A DNA stretch of 64,000 bases, taken from the NCBI RefSeq assembly GCF_026020075.1, contig NZ_CP102772.1, positions 2,232,001 to 2,296,000 of the forward strand, read 5' to 3'. The stretch is from Bosea sp. NBC_00550. Lineage in GTDB: Bacteria > Pseudomonadota > Alphaproteobacteria > Rhizobiales > Beijerinckiaceae. Position 1 is the stretch's first letter, and each line of letters begins with the position of its first letter. Of this stretch, positions 8,452 to 17,654 are shown piece by piece. Under the pieces are notes generated by a model that was given only the letters and a program-made list of their open reading frames with translations, did no database searches and was not told the DNA's origin. Both the position numbers and the translations under genes were made by a program.

Positions 8452-10023
8452 CTACTTCTTCTTGCCGAACGGTCCGCCCAGCCCGGGCAGCCCGCCGCCG
8501 CCGAGGCCCGGCAGCTTCGGCATCATGCCGGCCGGGGGCGTGATGCCCTTCGGAAGCCCTGGGAAACCGCCAGGGGGCATCGAGGGCAAGCCACCGCCCG
8601 CGCCGAGCTGCTTCTGCAGTTCGGCGAGCTGGGCAGGATCCATCTTCGACGGGTCGGGCATGCCGGCGGGAAGACCGCCGCCGAGCCCAAACATGCTGCC
8701 GAGCTTGCCGAGCATGCCGCCCTTCTGCTTGCTCATCATTTTCATGGCGTCGGCCATGCCGCGATGCATCTTGAGCAGCTTGTTGATGCTCTCGGCCGAG
8801 GTGCCGGAACCGGCCGCGATGCGCTTCTTGCGGCTGTTCTTGAGCAGGTCGGGGTTCTTGCGCTCGGCCGGCGTCATCGAATCGATCGCGGCGATCATGC
8901 GCTTGAACATCTTGTCGCCGACGCCCGCGCTGGCGAGCTGAGACTGGGCCTGCTTCATGCCGGGCAGCATGCCCATCACGCCGCCGATGCCACCCATCTT
9001 CTCCATCTGCTGAAGCTGCGCGCGCATGTCGGAGAGGTCGAACTGGCCCTTCGCCATGCGCTGCGCAGTCGCCTGCGCCTGCTCGGCATCGATCGTCTCG
9101 GCCGCGCGCTCGACGAGGCTGACGATATCGCCCATGCCGAGGATGCGGTTCGCGACGCGCGAGGGATGGAAATCCTCGAGCTCGCCGACCTTCTCGCCGG
9201 TGCCGACCAGCTTGATCGGCTTGCCGGTGACGGCGCGCATCGAGAGCGCCGCGCCACCGCGCGAATCGCCGTCCATGCGGGTCAGCACGATGCCGGTGAG
9301 GCCAACGCGGGCATCGAAGGCGCGCGCGGTGTTGACCGCATCCTGGCCGGTCAGCGCATCGGCGACCAGCAGCACCTCGTGCGGGTTCGTCGCGGCCTTC
9401 ACCTCGGCGACCTCGGCCATCAGCGTGTCGTCGAGCGTGACGCGGCCGGCGGTGTCGAGCATGACGACGTCGTAGCCGCCCAGCCGCGCCGCCTCGATGG
9501 CGCGCTTCGCGATCTGCACGGCCGACTGGCCGGCGACGATCGGCAGCGTCTGCACGCCGACCTGGGTGCCGAGCACCGCGAGCTGTTCCATGGCGGCCGG
9601 GCGTCGCGTATCGAGCGACGCCATCAGCACCTTCTTCTTGTTCCGCTCCGTCAGCCGCTTGGCGATCTTCGCGGTCGAGGTCGTCTTGCCGGAGCCCTGC
9701 AGACCCACCATCAGGATCGGCACCGGCGGCACGGCGTCGAAGCCGATGCCCTCGCCCTCCCCGCCGAGCGTGTCGATCAGGACGTCGTTGACGATCTTGA
9801 TGACCTGCTGGCCGGGCGTGATCGACTTCAGAACCTCGGCGCCGACGGCCCGCTCGCGCACCTTGTCGGTGAAGCTGCGGACGACCTCGAGCGCGACGTC
9901 GGCCTCCAGCAGCGCACGGCGAACCTCGCGCAGCGCGGCGTTGACATCCTCCTCGGTCAGCGCACCCCGGCGGGTCAGCCCCGAGAGGATGCCTGAGAGT
10001 CTGTCGCTGAGCGTGCCGAACAT
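8452..10023 (-). CDS. ffh: Signal recognition particle protein Ffh (SRP54)
   Basis: Ffh binds 4.5S RNA and signal sequences of nascent inner-membrane proteins and docks them to FtsY. The 523-residue protein has an N domain (1-90), a GTPase G domain with [13 protein letters not shown] (P-loop), DTAGR and [10 protein letters not shown], and a Met-rich M domain (about 330-440). The M-domain RNA-binding motif is visible as [21 protein letters not shown] Gly/Pro/Met-rich tail of about 70 residues follows (repeated GGGLP-type runs), longer than in E. coli but usual for Hyphomicrobiales. It is the first gene of the block, and a candidate promoter lies about 175 bp upstream. Confidence 0.96.
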   Translation of the reverse strand: MFGTLSDRLSGILSGLTRRGALTEEDVNAALREVRRALLEADVALEVVRSFTDKVRERAVGAEVLKSITPGQQVIKIVNDVLIDTLGGEGEGIGFDAVPPVPILMVGLQGSGKTTSTAKIAKRLTERNKKKVLMASLDTRRPAAMEQLAVLGTQVGVQTLPIVAGQSAVQIAKRAIEAARLGGYDVVMLDTAGRVTLDDTLMAEVAEVKAATNPHEVLLVADALTGQDAVNTARAFDARVGLTGIVLTRMDGDSRGGAALSMRAVTGKPIKLVGTGEKVGELEDFHPSRVANRILGMGDIVSLVERAAETIDAEQAQATAQRMAKGQFDLSDMRAQLQQMEKMGGIGGVMGMLPGMKQAQSQLASAGVGDKMFKRMIAAIDSMTPAERKNPDLLKNSRKKRIAAGSGTSAESINKLLKMHRGMADAMKMMSKQKGGMLGKLGSMFGLGGGLPAGMPDPSKMDPAQLAELQKQLGAGGGLPSMPPGGFPGLPKGITPPAGMMPKLPGLGGGGLPGLGGPFGKKK

Positions 10024-10464
10024 GCGGACCTGCCTGCTTGCCTCAAGAAGCCTTCACGGCCGAGCCTCATCGCCAAACGGTTTCGCGCCCGAGGGCGCAG
10101 ACGCGCTGTCGGGCGTTGACCTCCGGGCTCATGGAAGCGCTAGGCGCGGCCCGGTCGGCGGATGTGGTTTCGGCGATGTCGGCGAAACGAATGCGGTCTT
10201 AAAGCCGAAGACCATGGCGAAAGTCAAGTTTTGGGGGAATGCGTGCCGGCTGGCCGCACCCCCTGGTTGCAATTTCATGCGCGCTGCCGCATTCCTGTGC
10301 CCAGTCCTGCGTCTTCCAGACCGGGCCGATCGCCGGGGGATTCTAGTCCGCAAGGCCTTCTGCCGGGTTATCGACGGCGCGCGGTGCGGCTGAGGTCTTT
10401 CGGCCCCAGAAAGGCCCATATCGGGCGGCATCGCTCGCCTCCCTGTTCGCAACGATGCTGGTCC
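10024..10464. other. Intergenic region between ffh and the CAP-domain lipoprotein gene
   Basis: This 441-bp gap lies between divergent genes. Apart from a candidate ffh promoter at 10198-10227 I see no convincing coding sequence, RNA gene or repeat. An in-frame extension of the downstream lipoprotein gene to 10162 exists but encodes no recognisable sequence ahead of the lipoprotein signal. Confidence 0.5.
10198..10227 (-). promoter_or_regulatory. Candidate sigma-70-type promoter for ffh
   Basis: On the minus strand TTGACT is followed after 18 bp by TTTAAG. The position is about 175 bp upstream of the ffh start. The -35 matches five of six consensus bases; the -10 is weaker. This is inferred from pattern only. 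Confidence 0.35.
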
Positions 10465-11022
10465 ATGAAACGCTCCTCCGTCCTCGCTCTCCTGGCCCTG
10501 TCCTGTCTGCTCGCGGCCTGTGCCGGCGGTCCGCGCCAAGACGGTCCGCCGAATCCCAGGACAGTCGAGAAGATCGCCGCCGTCTCGCTCGATCCGGCAT
10601 CGGCGGGGCGCATCCTCAACGCCTATCGCGCCAGCAACGGCCTCGGCCCGGTCAAGCCCGATCCGCGCCTGATGGCGATGGCGCAGCGCCAGGCCGATGC
10701 GATGGCCGCGCAAAATGCGCTCTCGCATGATGCCGGCGGCAGCTTCGGCGCGCGCGTGCAGGCTGCGGGCATCGACAGCGCCCGGGCGGCCGAGAATCTC
10801 GGCGGCGGCTACTTCTCGACCGAGGAAGCCTTCGCCGGTTGGCGCCAGTCCTCTGGCCACAACGCCAATCTCCTGATGAAGGAGGCGACCCGTTACGGTA
10901 TCGCCCTCGCCAAGGATCCGCGCACGAGCTACGGGGCCTGGTGGGTGCTGGTGGTCGCCGCCGACCCCGAGCGGCGCGTCACGCTCGACACCGGGCCGCT
11001 CGTACCCGTCCAAAGGCGTTGA
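10465..11022 (+). CDS. CAP-domain (SCP/PR-1-like) lipoprotein
   Basis: This protein of about 185 residues starts at 10465 with a lipoprotein signal (MKRSSVLALLALSCLLAACA, lipobox LAAC, lipidated Cys19). The rest is a CAP domain: ILNAYRASNGLGPVKPDPRLMAMAQRQADAMAA, then a conserved LSHDAGGSFGARVQAAG segment and ENLGGGYFSTEEAFAGWRQSSGHNANLLM. These carry the His/Glu residues typical of the CAP cavity. Bacterial CAP proteins are secreted or envelope-bound and of mostly unknown biochemical role. An open extension upstream to 10162 was rejected because it would bury the signal peptide. Confidence 0.85.
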   Translation: MKRSSVLALLALSCLLAACAGGPRQDGPPNPRTVEKIAAVSLDPASAGRILNAYRASNGLGPVKPDPRLMAMAQRQADAMAAQNALSHDAGGSFGARVQAAGIDSARAAENLGGGYFSTEEAFAGWRQSSGHNANLLMKEATRYGIALAKDPRTSYGAWWVLVVAADPERRVTLDTGPLVPVQRR

Positions 11023-11100
11023 CGAGCGAAATTCCGAGATGACAGGCCGTGGCCCTTGCGGCTAGCAATGACGTCCTTTTCAAAGAGGATACATACTGCA

Positions 11101-11526
11101 ATGGCCAAATTGTCTGGAATAGCATTCGCTCTAGCTGCCCCGTTGCTGATCGCAGGCGTGACTGTGGGTCAGGCACAGCCTTGCGTGACGAATTTCAACT
11201 CTGCCGGCGTGCCGATGGTCTCGCAGATTACCTACAAGACCTGGGATCTCTTCAAGAAGCCGCCGGCCGCTGTGCTGCCCGCGATCGCCAGGGCGATCCA
11301 GGCCGATGGCGACTTCATGGACATCCGCACCGACAAGGCCAGCGGCACGATCTCCGCGATACAGGAGGTGACCGGCTCCGGCCGTCCGCAGCTCCTGAAA
11401 GTGACCACGCGCAAGCAGCCGACCGGCACGCGCGTCGACATCGCCTTCACCGTGCAACCCGGCCAGATGTCGCCGGAAGGAGCTGTCCGGACAGCCCTCT
11501 GCGACTTCCTCGACAGCGCGCGCTGA
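11101..11526 (+). CDS. Secreted hypothetical protein
   Basis: This protein of about 141 residues begins at ATG 11101 with a signal peptide (MAKLSGIAFALAAPLLIAGV...GQAQ). The mature part has two cysteines, one near its N-terminus (QPCVTNFNS) and one near the C-terminus (RTALCDFLDSAR), which could form a disulfide. I recognise no domain. An AGAGGA ribosome site lies upstream, slightly distant. A longer in-frame start at 11056 adds 15 residues before the signal and is less likely. It lies downstream of the CAP lipoprotein on the same strand. Confidence 0.6.
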   Translation: MAKLSGIAFALAAPLLIAGVTVGQAQPCVTNFNSAGVPMVSQITYKTWDLFKKPPAAVLPAIARAIQADGDFMDIRTDKASGTISAIQEVTGSGRPQLLKVTTRKQPTGTRVDIAFTVQPGQMSPEGAVRTALCDFLDSAR

Positions 11527-11652
11527 GCCATCGCGAGCCCGAGAACACGGGGCTCGCCGAAAACGCCGGGCACCGATTTCCAATCCTGGGGCCCGGCTCT
11601 TTACAAGAGACCGCATTTGGTGATGGCTCTGGTTTTTACGGAGCCTCCCATC

Positions 11653-12279
11653 ATGACCTTCGAAGCCTGGGCCGCCTTCGCCGCCGCCACCGCCGTCCTC
11701 CTGGTCATTCCCGGACCGACGATCCTCCTCGTTATCTCCTATGCGCTCGGCCAGGGCTGGCGCACCGCCTTCCCGATCGCCGTGGGCGTCGCGCTCGGCG
11801 ATTTCACGGCGATGACGCTCTCCATGCTCGGCATCGGCGCCTTGCTCGCCACCTCCGCCATGGTCTTCACCGCGCTGAAATGGATCGGCGCTGCCTATCT
11901 CATCTGGCTGGGCATCAAGCTGTTCCGGGCCGGCGGCACGCTCGACGCCAAGCCGCGAGAGGATGCCGCCCCCGCCTGGAAGATGCTCGGCCATGCCTGG
12001 CTGGTGACGGCGCTCAACCCCAAGAGCATCACCTTCTTCGTGGCCTTCCTGCCGCAGTTCCTCGACACGAAGGGCGATTTCTGGACGCAGATGCTGATCT
12101 TCGAGGCGACCTTCATCGGCCTCGCCTTCGCCAATGCCATGGGCTACGCGCTGGTCGCCTCCCGCGCCCGCGCCGTCGTCAGCGATCCCCGCGCGATCGG
12201 GCTCTTCAACAAGGCCGGCGGCACGCTGCTGATCGGCGCCGGCGTCGCGACGGTGGCGATCCGCTCCGGCAGCAACTGA
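11653..12279 (+). CDS. LysE/RhtB family amino-acid exporter
   Basis: This integral membrane exporter of about 208 residues belongs to the LysE superfamily, which effluxes amino acids such as homoserine, threonine or leucine. The N-terminal signature IPGPTILLVISYALGQGW and the central GAAYLIWLGIKLFRAGGTLD and LNPKSITFFVAFLPQF motifs are standard, with about six hydrophobic segments. The ATG at 11653 has a GGAG ribosome site 9 bp upstream and gives the normal family length; an earlier start at 11617 would add 12 non-family residues. It is one of three LysE-family genes in the window. Confidence 0.88.
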   Translation: MTFEAWAAFAAATAVLLVIPGPTILLVISYALGQGWRTAFPIAVGVALGDFTAMTLSMLGIGALLATSAMVFTALKWIGAAYLIWLGIKLFRAGGTLDAKPREDAAPAWKMLGHAWLVTALNPKSITFFVAFLPQFLDTKGDFWTQMLIFEATFIGLAFANAMGYALVASRARAVVSDPRAIGLFNKAGGTLLIGAGVATVAIRSGSN

Positions 12280-12298
12280 ACGAACGGCCTCCGCGACC

Positions 12299-12905
12299 AT
12301 GACGGCGAAAGACCTGTCGACGCTCGGCTTCTACGCCGCCGAGGCGGAAGCCTACGCCGCGCGCAAGCGCGAGCCGGAGCACCGACGGATCGATCTTTTC
12401 GCCAGGACGCTACGCCCCGGCGCCCGCATCCTCGAGCTCGGCTGCGGCGGCGGCCAGGACAGCGAGGCGATGCTGGCGCGGCTTCGACCTGTTTCCGACC
12501 GATGGTTCGCCGGAGCTGGCACAACAGGCCGAGCAGCGGCTCGGCCGCCCGGTCGGTGTGCTGCTTTTCGAGCAGTTGGACGAGGTCGAGGCCTATGACG
12601 GCATCTGGGCGCATGCCTGCCTTCTGCATGCGCCGCGCCCGGCCCTGCCCGGCATCATAGACCGCATCCATGACGCCTTGCGGCCGGGCGGAATCCTCTA
12701 TGCCAGCTTCAAGGCGGGAGAGGCAGAGGGGCGGGACGGTCTCGGGCGCTATTTCAACTATCTCTCGACCGACGAGTTGCAGCTGGCCTTCGGCGAGAAG
12801 CCTCGCTGGCAATCTCTGCGGATCGAGGAAGACATGGGTTCGGGCTATGACGGCATGGCCGCGCGCTGGCTTCACGCCTTGGCGATCAAATCGCAGGAGG
12901 CTTGA
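12299..12905 (+). pseudogene. Class I SAM-dependent methyltransferase, frameshifted
   Basis: The N-terminal part (12299 to about 12480) encodes MTAKDLSTLGFYAAEAEAYAARK and the SAM motif ILELGCGGGQDSEAMLAR. The protein then continues in another frame from about 12480: GFDLFPTDGSPELAQQAEQRL, then LLFEQLDEVEAYDGIWAHACLLHAPR and DALRPGGILYASFK, to a stop at 12905. Joining the frames restores a normal methyltransferase of about 202 residues. The junction sequence gcgcggcttc is explained by loss of 2 bp (GC) from a gcgcgcggc run. It is either a real inactivation or a sequencing error. The rest of the protein is intact, so any decay is recent. Confidence 0.82.
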
Positions 12906-12938
12906 CGCTGCGTCGCGGCGTCCTACTTCTCCTTGGCC

Positions 12939-13997
12939 ATGAACCGTCGCAAGCTTCTCTCATTCCTCGGCCTGGGTGCCCTGCTGGCCTCGACCGGCGC
13001 GGCCTGGGCGGCGATCTCCCGCTCCCGCAATCCTTATTATCAAGGCCCCGTCAGCGACCATTTCGACGGTGTCCTCTTCAGCGACGGGCGCACCGTCAGC
13101 AAGGGTCTGCTCGACGTGCTGCGCTGGCAGACCGGCAAGCGCGAGCGCGAGGCCTTCCCGCTAGCCTATGGCACCCCACCGCAGGACAAGCCGCCGGCCC
13201 GCGTCGACGGCGCCCGCATCGTCCATCTCGGCCACGCCTCGTTCCTCTATCAGGTCGGTGGCCTCAACCTGCTGATCGACCCGGTCTATTCCGAGCGCGC
13301 CAGCCCCTTCTCCTTCATCGGGCCGAAGCGGGTGAATGCGCCCGGCGTCGCCTTCGACGACCTGCCGGCGATCGACGCCGTCCTCATCACCCACAACCAC
13401 TACGACCATCTCGATATCGAGACGCTGGCACGCCTCCACCAGCGCGATCGGCCGCGCCTGATCATGCCGCTCGGTAACGACTCGATCGTCAGGGCCCGCA
13501 TCCCGGATGCACGCACCGAGGCGCATGACTGGAACGAGCGGCTGCAGCTCTCCGATACCGTCGCGGTCACGCTGGTGCCGAGCTACCACTGGTCGGCGCG
13601 CGGCGCCTTCGACCGGCGTATGGCGTTGTGGTGCTCCTACATTATCGAAGCTGCGGGCACGAAGATCTTCCACATCGGCGATACCGGCTATCACGACGGT
13701 TCGCTCTATGAGCGGCTTGGCCGCGAGCACGGGCCGTTCCGCCTCGCCGTGCTGCCGATCGGGGCCTACGAGCCGCGCTGGTTCATGTCCGACAACCACA
13801 TGAACCCGGACGAGGCCGTGAAGGTGATGCTGGCGCTCCGCGCCGAGCAGGCGATCGGCCATCACTGGGGGACGTTCCAGCTCACCGACGAAGGCGTAGA
13901 GCGCCCGCCCGCGGCGCTGAAGGCCGCGCTGGCTGAGGCCGGGCTGCCGGAAGAACGCTTCAGGCCGATGCGGCCGGGGCTGAGCTGGATAGGGTAG
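12939..13997 (+). CDS. MBL-fold metallo-hydrolase (NAPE-PLD / UlaG-like)
   Basis: This 352-residue metallo-beta-lactamase-fold hydrolase has an N-terminal membrane anchor or signal (RKLLSFLGLGALLASTGAAWA). The metal motif THNHYDHLD is at 151-159, after GHASFLYQVGGLNLLIDPVYS. The downstream metal ligands are in PSYHWSARGAF and HIGDTGYHDGS, and the C-terminal signature is MSDNHMNPDEAVKVML. This arrangement matches N-acyl-phosphatidylethanolamine phospholipase D-like proteins, so a phospholipid or phosphodiester substrate is possible. I take the ATG at 12939; a TTG two codons earlier is possible. Confidence 0.85.
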   Translation: MNRRKLLSFLGLGALLASTGAAWAAISRSRNPYYQGPVSDHFDGVLFSDGRTVSKGLLDVLRWQTGKREREAFPLAYGTPPQDKPPARVDGARIVHLGHASFLYQVGGLNLLIDPVYSERASPFSFIGPKRVNAPGVAFDDLPAIDAVLITHNHYDHLDIETLARLHQRDRPRLIMPLGNDSIVRARIPDARTEAHDWNERLQLSDTVAVTLVPSYHWSARGAFDRRMALWCSYIIEAAGTKIFHIGDTGYHDGSLYERLGREHGPFRLAVLPIGAYEPRWFMSDNHMNPDEAVKVMLALRAEQAIGHHWGTFQLTDEGVERPPAALKAALAEAGLPEERFRPMRPGLSWIG

Positions 13998-14006
13998 GCG
14001 CCGCGC

Positions 14007-14153
14007 CGTCATTCCGGGGCATCGCGCAGCGATGAGCCCGGAACCCGGAAACGATGCGCTTTCCGCAACAGTCCTCGATCGCAAGGGCCCTTCCGATGGG
14101 CGGCTTCGGTTCTGGGTTCCGGGCTCACGCCTTCGGCGCGCCCCGGAATGACG
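14007..14153. repeat. Dispersed palindrome (GTCATTCCGGGGC...GCCCCGGAATGAC)
   Basis: The element opens cgtcattccggggcatcgc and closes gcgcgccccggaatgacgcg. Internal arms gagcccggaaccc and gggttccgggctc are perfect inverted complements. It lies between the convergent metallo-hydrolase and proline-rich protein genes and could form a very long hairpin that blocks read-through from both sides. Confidence 0.8.
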
Positions 14154-14170
14154 CGCCGGAAACTCAGCCC

Positions 14171-15082
14171 CTATTTCGGCTGCACGTAGACGTTGATTTC
14201 GAGGTTCGGATCGCCGGGATCGTTGAGCTCGCTGACATATTCCTCGAGGAAGGAATCCTTCACGACAATGCTCTTCGCTTCGAGATAGGCGGTGATCGTC
14301 TCGTAGGTCGAGTCGATGTCGTCATAGGGCGCCTGATGCAGGAAGCGGAACGCGCGGCCTGCCGGTGACGTCCCCATCCTGAAATCGGGGCTGAGCGAGG
14401 GCGCCTGTCCACCGGCGGGAATTGCGACCGGCAGCATCGCATCGAAGCGGAAGCCGTCATCGGTCGTCTCGACGAAGAGCGTGAGCGGGCGCCCGGCGAC
14501 CGCCAACCCACTTCTCTGGGCCTCGGCGCGCAGGGCCTTGAAGCTGTCCGCCAGCTTCTGGAACCCCTGGTCCCAGGTCGCCTGGCCCGACATCGTCAGG
14601 ACAGGCTTGGGCGCGAGAGTCACCCCGGCGACATCGCTGCTGTCGGAGCCCTTGCCCGCCAACGTCGCATTGGGATCGGGCACACCGGTCTGCTGCTGCG
14701 ACGGAGCCGGCGGAAGCGGCTGGCCCGGCGCAGGCAGGGTCGGCGGCGGCTGCACCGGCTGCGGCTCTAGCGGCATGGATGGTGCCGGCTGGACAGGCTG
14801 GGGCGTCACCGGCCCGGGAAGCGAAGGAGCAGGTTGTACCGGCTGCGGACCGGGCTGCGCCTCGGGGACAGCAGTCGGCGGCGTCTGAGCCGGAGCCGAA
14901 GGCACTTGTGCAGGCGAAGGAGCCTGCGCGGGGGCAGCGCCGGGCGGCGGCGCGAGCGGCGCTGACTCGACGGGGCTCGGCGGGGCCACGCGCCCCTGCG
15001 CCAAAGCCATATTGCTGGATACGCTCGCCATGCCGGCGAACGCCAGAACACAAATCCGGGAATACCGCCGAGAATCACGCAT
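14171..15082 (-). CDS. Secreted proline-rich protein with a GyrI-like (effector-binding) domain
   Basis: This protein of about 303 residues begins at ATG 15082 with a signal peptide (RICVLAFAGMASVSSNMALAQG). Residues from about 33 to 140 are a low-complexity Pro/Ala/Gln linker with repeats of the type QPVQPAPSLPGP. The C-terminal domain of about 150 residues resembles the GyrI-like small-molecule-binding fold: GRPLTLFVETTDDGFRFDAMLPV, FRFLHQAPYDDIDSTYETI and LEINVYVQPK. This domain is usually cytoplasmic, fused to or partnering AraC/MerR regulators. Export behind a Pro-rich spacer suggests a periplasmic ligand-binding role. Upstream in-frame starts exist to 15178 but would precede the signal peptide. 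Confidence 0.72.
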   Translation of the reverse strand: MRDSRRYSRICVLAFAGMASVSSNMALAQGRVAPPSPVESAPLAPPPGAAPAQAPSPAQVPSAPAQTPPTAVPEAQPGPQPVQPAPSLPGPVTPQPVQPAPSMPLEPQPVQPPPTLPAPGQPLPPAPSQQQTGVPDPNATLAGKGSDSSDVAGVTLAPKPVLTMSGQATWDQGFQKLADSFKALRAEAQRSGLAVAGRPLTLFVETTDDGFRFDAMLPVAIPAGGQAPSLSPDFRMGTSPAGRAFRFLHQAPYDDIDSTYETITAYLEAKSIVVKDSFLEEYVSELNDPGDPNLEINVYVQPK

Positions 15083-15222
15083 TGTCACGGCCCTGAGTTT
15101 CACGCGATTCGCGCCCTTGCAGCGCAGCATAGAATGTCCACCTTCTCGCAGGAACGGGGATGAGGGTGGCTTTTTCACGTCGCCTCGGCCATAGACCCCG
15201 TATTCATGGGACGTGTGACCAA

Positions 15223-16107
15223 ATGAACGCTCTGGCTCATCGCCGGTTCCTGAAAATGAACGGGCTCGGCAACCAGATCACGGTGCTCGACCTGCGCGGC
15301 ACCAGGCATCGCGTCAGCGAGGCCGAGGCCCGCGCCATCGCCTCCGAGCCCCGCGCCCGCTTCGACCAGCTGATGGTGCTGCACGACGCCGTGACGCCCG
15401 GCACGGACGCCTTCGTGCGCATCTACAATACGGACGGTTCCGAGGCCGGCGCCTGCGGCAACGGCACGCGCTGCGTCGCCTGGGCGATGATCGCCGATCC
15501 CGAGATGGGCGATCCCGCGAAGAGCCGCCTTGCCCTACAGACAAAGGCCGGCCTGCTGCCCACGATCCGCGACGGCGAGACCCTATTCACCGTCGACATG
15601 GGCGCGCCGCGCCTGGCCTGGGACGAAATCCCGCTGGCCGAGCCATTTGAGGATACCAGCCGCTTCGAATTGCAGATCGGCCCGATCGACAACCCGATCC
15701 TGCACACCCCCTGCGCCGTGAATATGGGCAACCCCCACGCCGTCTTCTTCGTCGAGGACCCCTACGCCTACAATCTCGAGCAGATCGGCCCGCTGCTCGA
15801 GAACCACCCCATCTTCCCCGACCGCGCCAATATCGAGCTCGCGGCGGTGAAGGCGCCCGATCACATCGTGCTGCGCGTCTGGGAACGCGGCGCCGGCATC
15901 ACCCAGGCCTGCGGCTCGGGCGCTTGCGCGGCGCTGGTCGCGGCCGTCCGGCGCGAACTTTCCGCCCGCAAGGCCACGGTCAGCCTGCCGGGCGGCGACC
16001 TCACCATCGAATGGCGCGAGAGCGACGGCCATGTGCTCATGACCGGCCCGGTCGAGTTCGAATGGGAAGGCACGCTCGATCCGGCGCTGTTCGCGAGCGC
16101 CGCCTGA
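15223..16107 (+). CDS. dapF: Diaminopimelate epimerase
   Basis: DapF interconverts LL- and meso-diaminopimelate for lysine and peptidoglycan synthesis. The 294-residue protein starts at ATG 15223 and has both catalytic cysteines in context: [13 protein letters not shown] (Cys78) and [29 protein letters not shown] is the N-terminal hallmark and [13 protein letters not shown] follows the family pattern. The stop overlaps the mtaB start by one base (TGATG), so the two are translationally coupled. This dapF-mtaB pairing is widespread in Hyphomicrobiales. Confidence 0.96.
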   Translation: MNALAHRRFLKMNGLGNQITVLDLRGTRHRVSEAEARAIASEPRARFDQLMVLHDAVTPGTDAFVRIYNTDGSEAGACGNGTRCVAWAMIADPEMGDPAKSRLALQTKAGLLPTIRDGETLFTVDMGAPRLAWDEIPLAEPFEDTSRFELQIGPIDNPILHTPCAVNMGNPHAVFFVEDPYAYNLEQIGPLLENHPIFPDRANIELAAVKAPDHIVLRVWERGAGITQACGSGACAALVAAVRRELSARKATVSLPGGDLTIEWRESDGHVLMTGPVEFEWEGTLDPALFASAA

Positions 16108-17378
16108 TGCCGCTGGAGGTCGTCACCTTCGGCTGCCGCCTCAACATCGTCGAGAGCGAGGCGCTGAAGCTCCAGGCGGATGCCGCCGGGCTGAAGCACG
16201 CCGCCATCGTCAACTCCTGCGCCGTGACCGCCGAGGCGACGCGGCAGGCGCGGCAGGCCGTGCGCCGTCTCAAGCGCGAGCAGCCCGACCGCCCGGTCAT
16301 CGTCACCGGCTGCGCCGCCCAGATCGAGCCCACACGCTTTGCGGCGATGCCGGAGGCGGATCGGGTTCTCGGCAATGACGAGAAGCTGCGCCCGGAAAGT
16401 TGGGCCGCGCTTGTCCGCTCGAACAGCCTCGGGAACGCCGATGCTCCGGCCGAGGACAAGCTCGACGTCGGCGACATCATGGCGCGCACGACGCTGCGGG
16501 CGCCGGTGACGGGCCGCTTCGCCGGCCATACGCGCGGCTTCGTCCAGGTCCAGAACGGCTGCGACCACCGCTGCACCTTCTGCGTCATCCCCTTCGGCCG
16601 CGGGAATTCGCGCTCGCTGCCGGCGAGCGACGTGATCGCCCAGTGCCGCCGTTTGGTGGAGGCAGGCGCACAGGAGATCGTGCTGACCGGCGTCGACCTC
16701 ACCAGTTACGGGCGCGACTTGCCGAATGAGCCGACATTGGGCGCGCTCGCTCGGGCGATCCTGAGGGCCCTGCCCGAGCTGCCGCGCCTGCGCCTTTCCT
16801 CCATCGATGCCGTCGAGGTCGACGACACATTGCGCGATCTGCTCGCGACCGAAGCGCGGCTGATGCCGCATCTGCATCTATCGCTGCAGGCCGGCGACGA
16901 TCTCATCCTCAAGCGCATGAAGCGCCGCCACAGCCGCGAAGATGCCGTCCGCTTCTGCGCCGATATCCGCGCCCTGCGCCCCGATATCGTCTTCGGTGCT
17001 GACCTCATCGCCGGCTTCCCGACCGAGGACGAGGCGATGTTCGCCCGCTCCGTCGCGCTGGTCGAGGAATGCGGGCTGAGCTTCGTCCATGTCTTCCCTT
17101 ATTCCGCCCGCCCCGGAACGCCGGCGGCACGCATGCCGCAATTGCCCGGCTCGGTGGTTGCCGAGCGGGCGGCGCGTCTGCGGATGGCGGCGGGCGCCGC
17201 GCATGAGCGGCACCTCGCCGAGCGCGTCGGGCGGCCGCTCAGCGTCCTGACCGAGCGCGGCAACACCGGCCGGGCCGAGGATTTCACCCTGGTCCGTTTC
17301 GATCGCGACATCGCGGCGGGCGAGATCGTGGCGGTGACCGGCCACGCGGCCGATGGGAAGGCCCTTCTCGCGGCATAG
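16107..17378 (+). CDS. mtaB: tRNA t6A37 methylthiotransferase MtaB
   Basis: MtaB is a radical-SAM enzyme that converts t6A37 to ms2t6A37 in tRNAs. The 423-residue protein has the UPF0004 domain with three conserved cysteines (Cys10, Cys38, Cys69) for the auxiliary iron-sulfur cluster. The radical-SAM motif CDHRCTFC holds Cys152, Cys156 and Cys159. The fold continues with IVLTGVDLTSYGRD and HLHLSLQAGDD, and a TRAM-like C-terminal end from about 350. Length fits MtaB rather than the longer MiaB. It starts on the last base of the dapF stop codon. Confidence 0.94.
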   Translation: MPLEVVTFGCRLNIVESEALKLQADAAGLKHAAIVNSCAVTAEATRQARQAVRRLKREQPDRPVIVTGCAAQIEPTRFAAMPEADRVLGNDEKLRPESWAALVRSNSLGNADAPAEDKLDVGDIMARTTLRAPVTGRFAGHTRGFVQVQNGCDHRCTFCVIPFGRGNSRSLPASDVIAQCRRLVEAGAQEIVLTGVDLTSYGRDLPNEPTLGALARAILRALPELPRLRLSSIDAVEVDDTLRDLLATEARLMPHLHLSLQAGDDLILKRMKRRHSREDAVRFCADIRALRPDIVFGADLIAGFPTEDEAMFARSVALVEECGLSFVHVFPYSARPGTPAARMPQLPGSVVAERAARLRMAAGAAHERHLAERVGRPLSVLTERGNTGRAEDFTLVRFDRDIAAGEIVAVTGHAADGKALLAA

Positions 17379-17396
17379 CTTCTTAATTGAAACGCA

Positions 17397-17517
17397 TGTC
17401 ATCCCGGACGCAGCGAAGCGGAGATCCGGGATCCATGCCTGAACCTTCAACGGAAGCGCTCCGGAATGGATCCCGGGTCAAGCCCGGGATGACGGCGTGG
17501 TTCCGTACAAGATCAGC
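17397..17517. repeat. Dispersed palindrome (GTCATCCCGGAC...GGGTCAAGCCCGGGATGAC) with conserved flank
   Basis: The element begins tgtcatcccggacgcagcg and its right end is gggtcaagcccgggatgacgg. Internal ccgggatccatgcct and ggaatggatcccggg are inverted. The 22 or so bp after the right end (gtggttccgtacaagatcagc) recur with one difference after the copy at 38862, so the conserved unit extends past the palindrome. It lies between convergent mtaB and the sulfite-oxidase gene. Confidence 0.82.
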
Positions 17518-17654
17518 GCGCTATGATTTTGGCGAATGGGAGTAGCCGCCCCGGTCGCCGATGGGAGGGAGGAGGAGAGACCGGGGCGGCGGAGCCTTGC
17601 CGAAGCGGCGGGCCCGGACATTAGACGCGGCAGCGCCGAAAAAGGTTCAAATCT

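Noticed and set aside
8764..9996. Plus-strand frame opposite ffh
   Set aside because: Antisense of a conserved essential gene; no family features.
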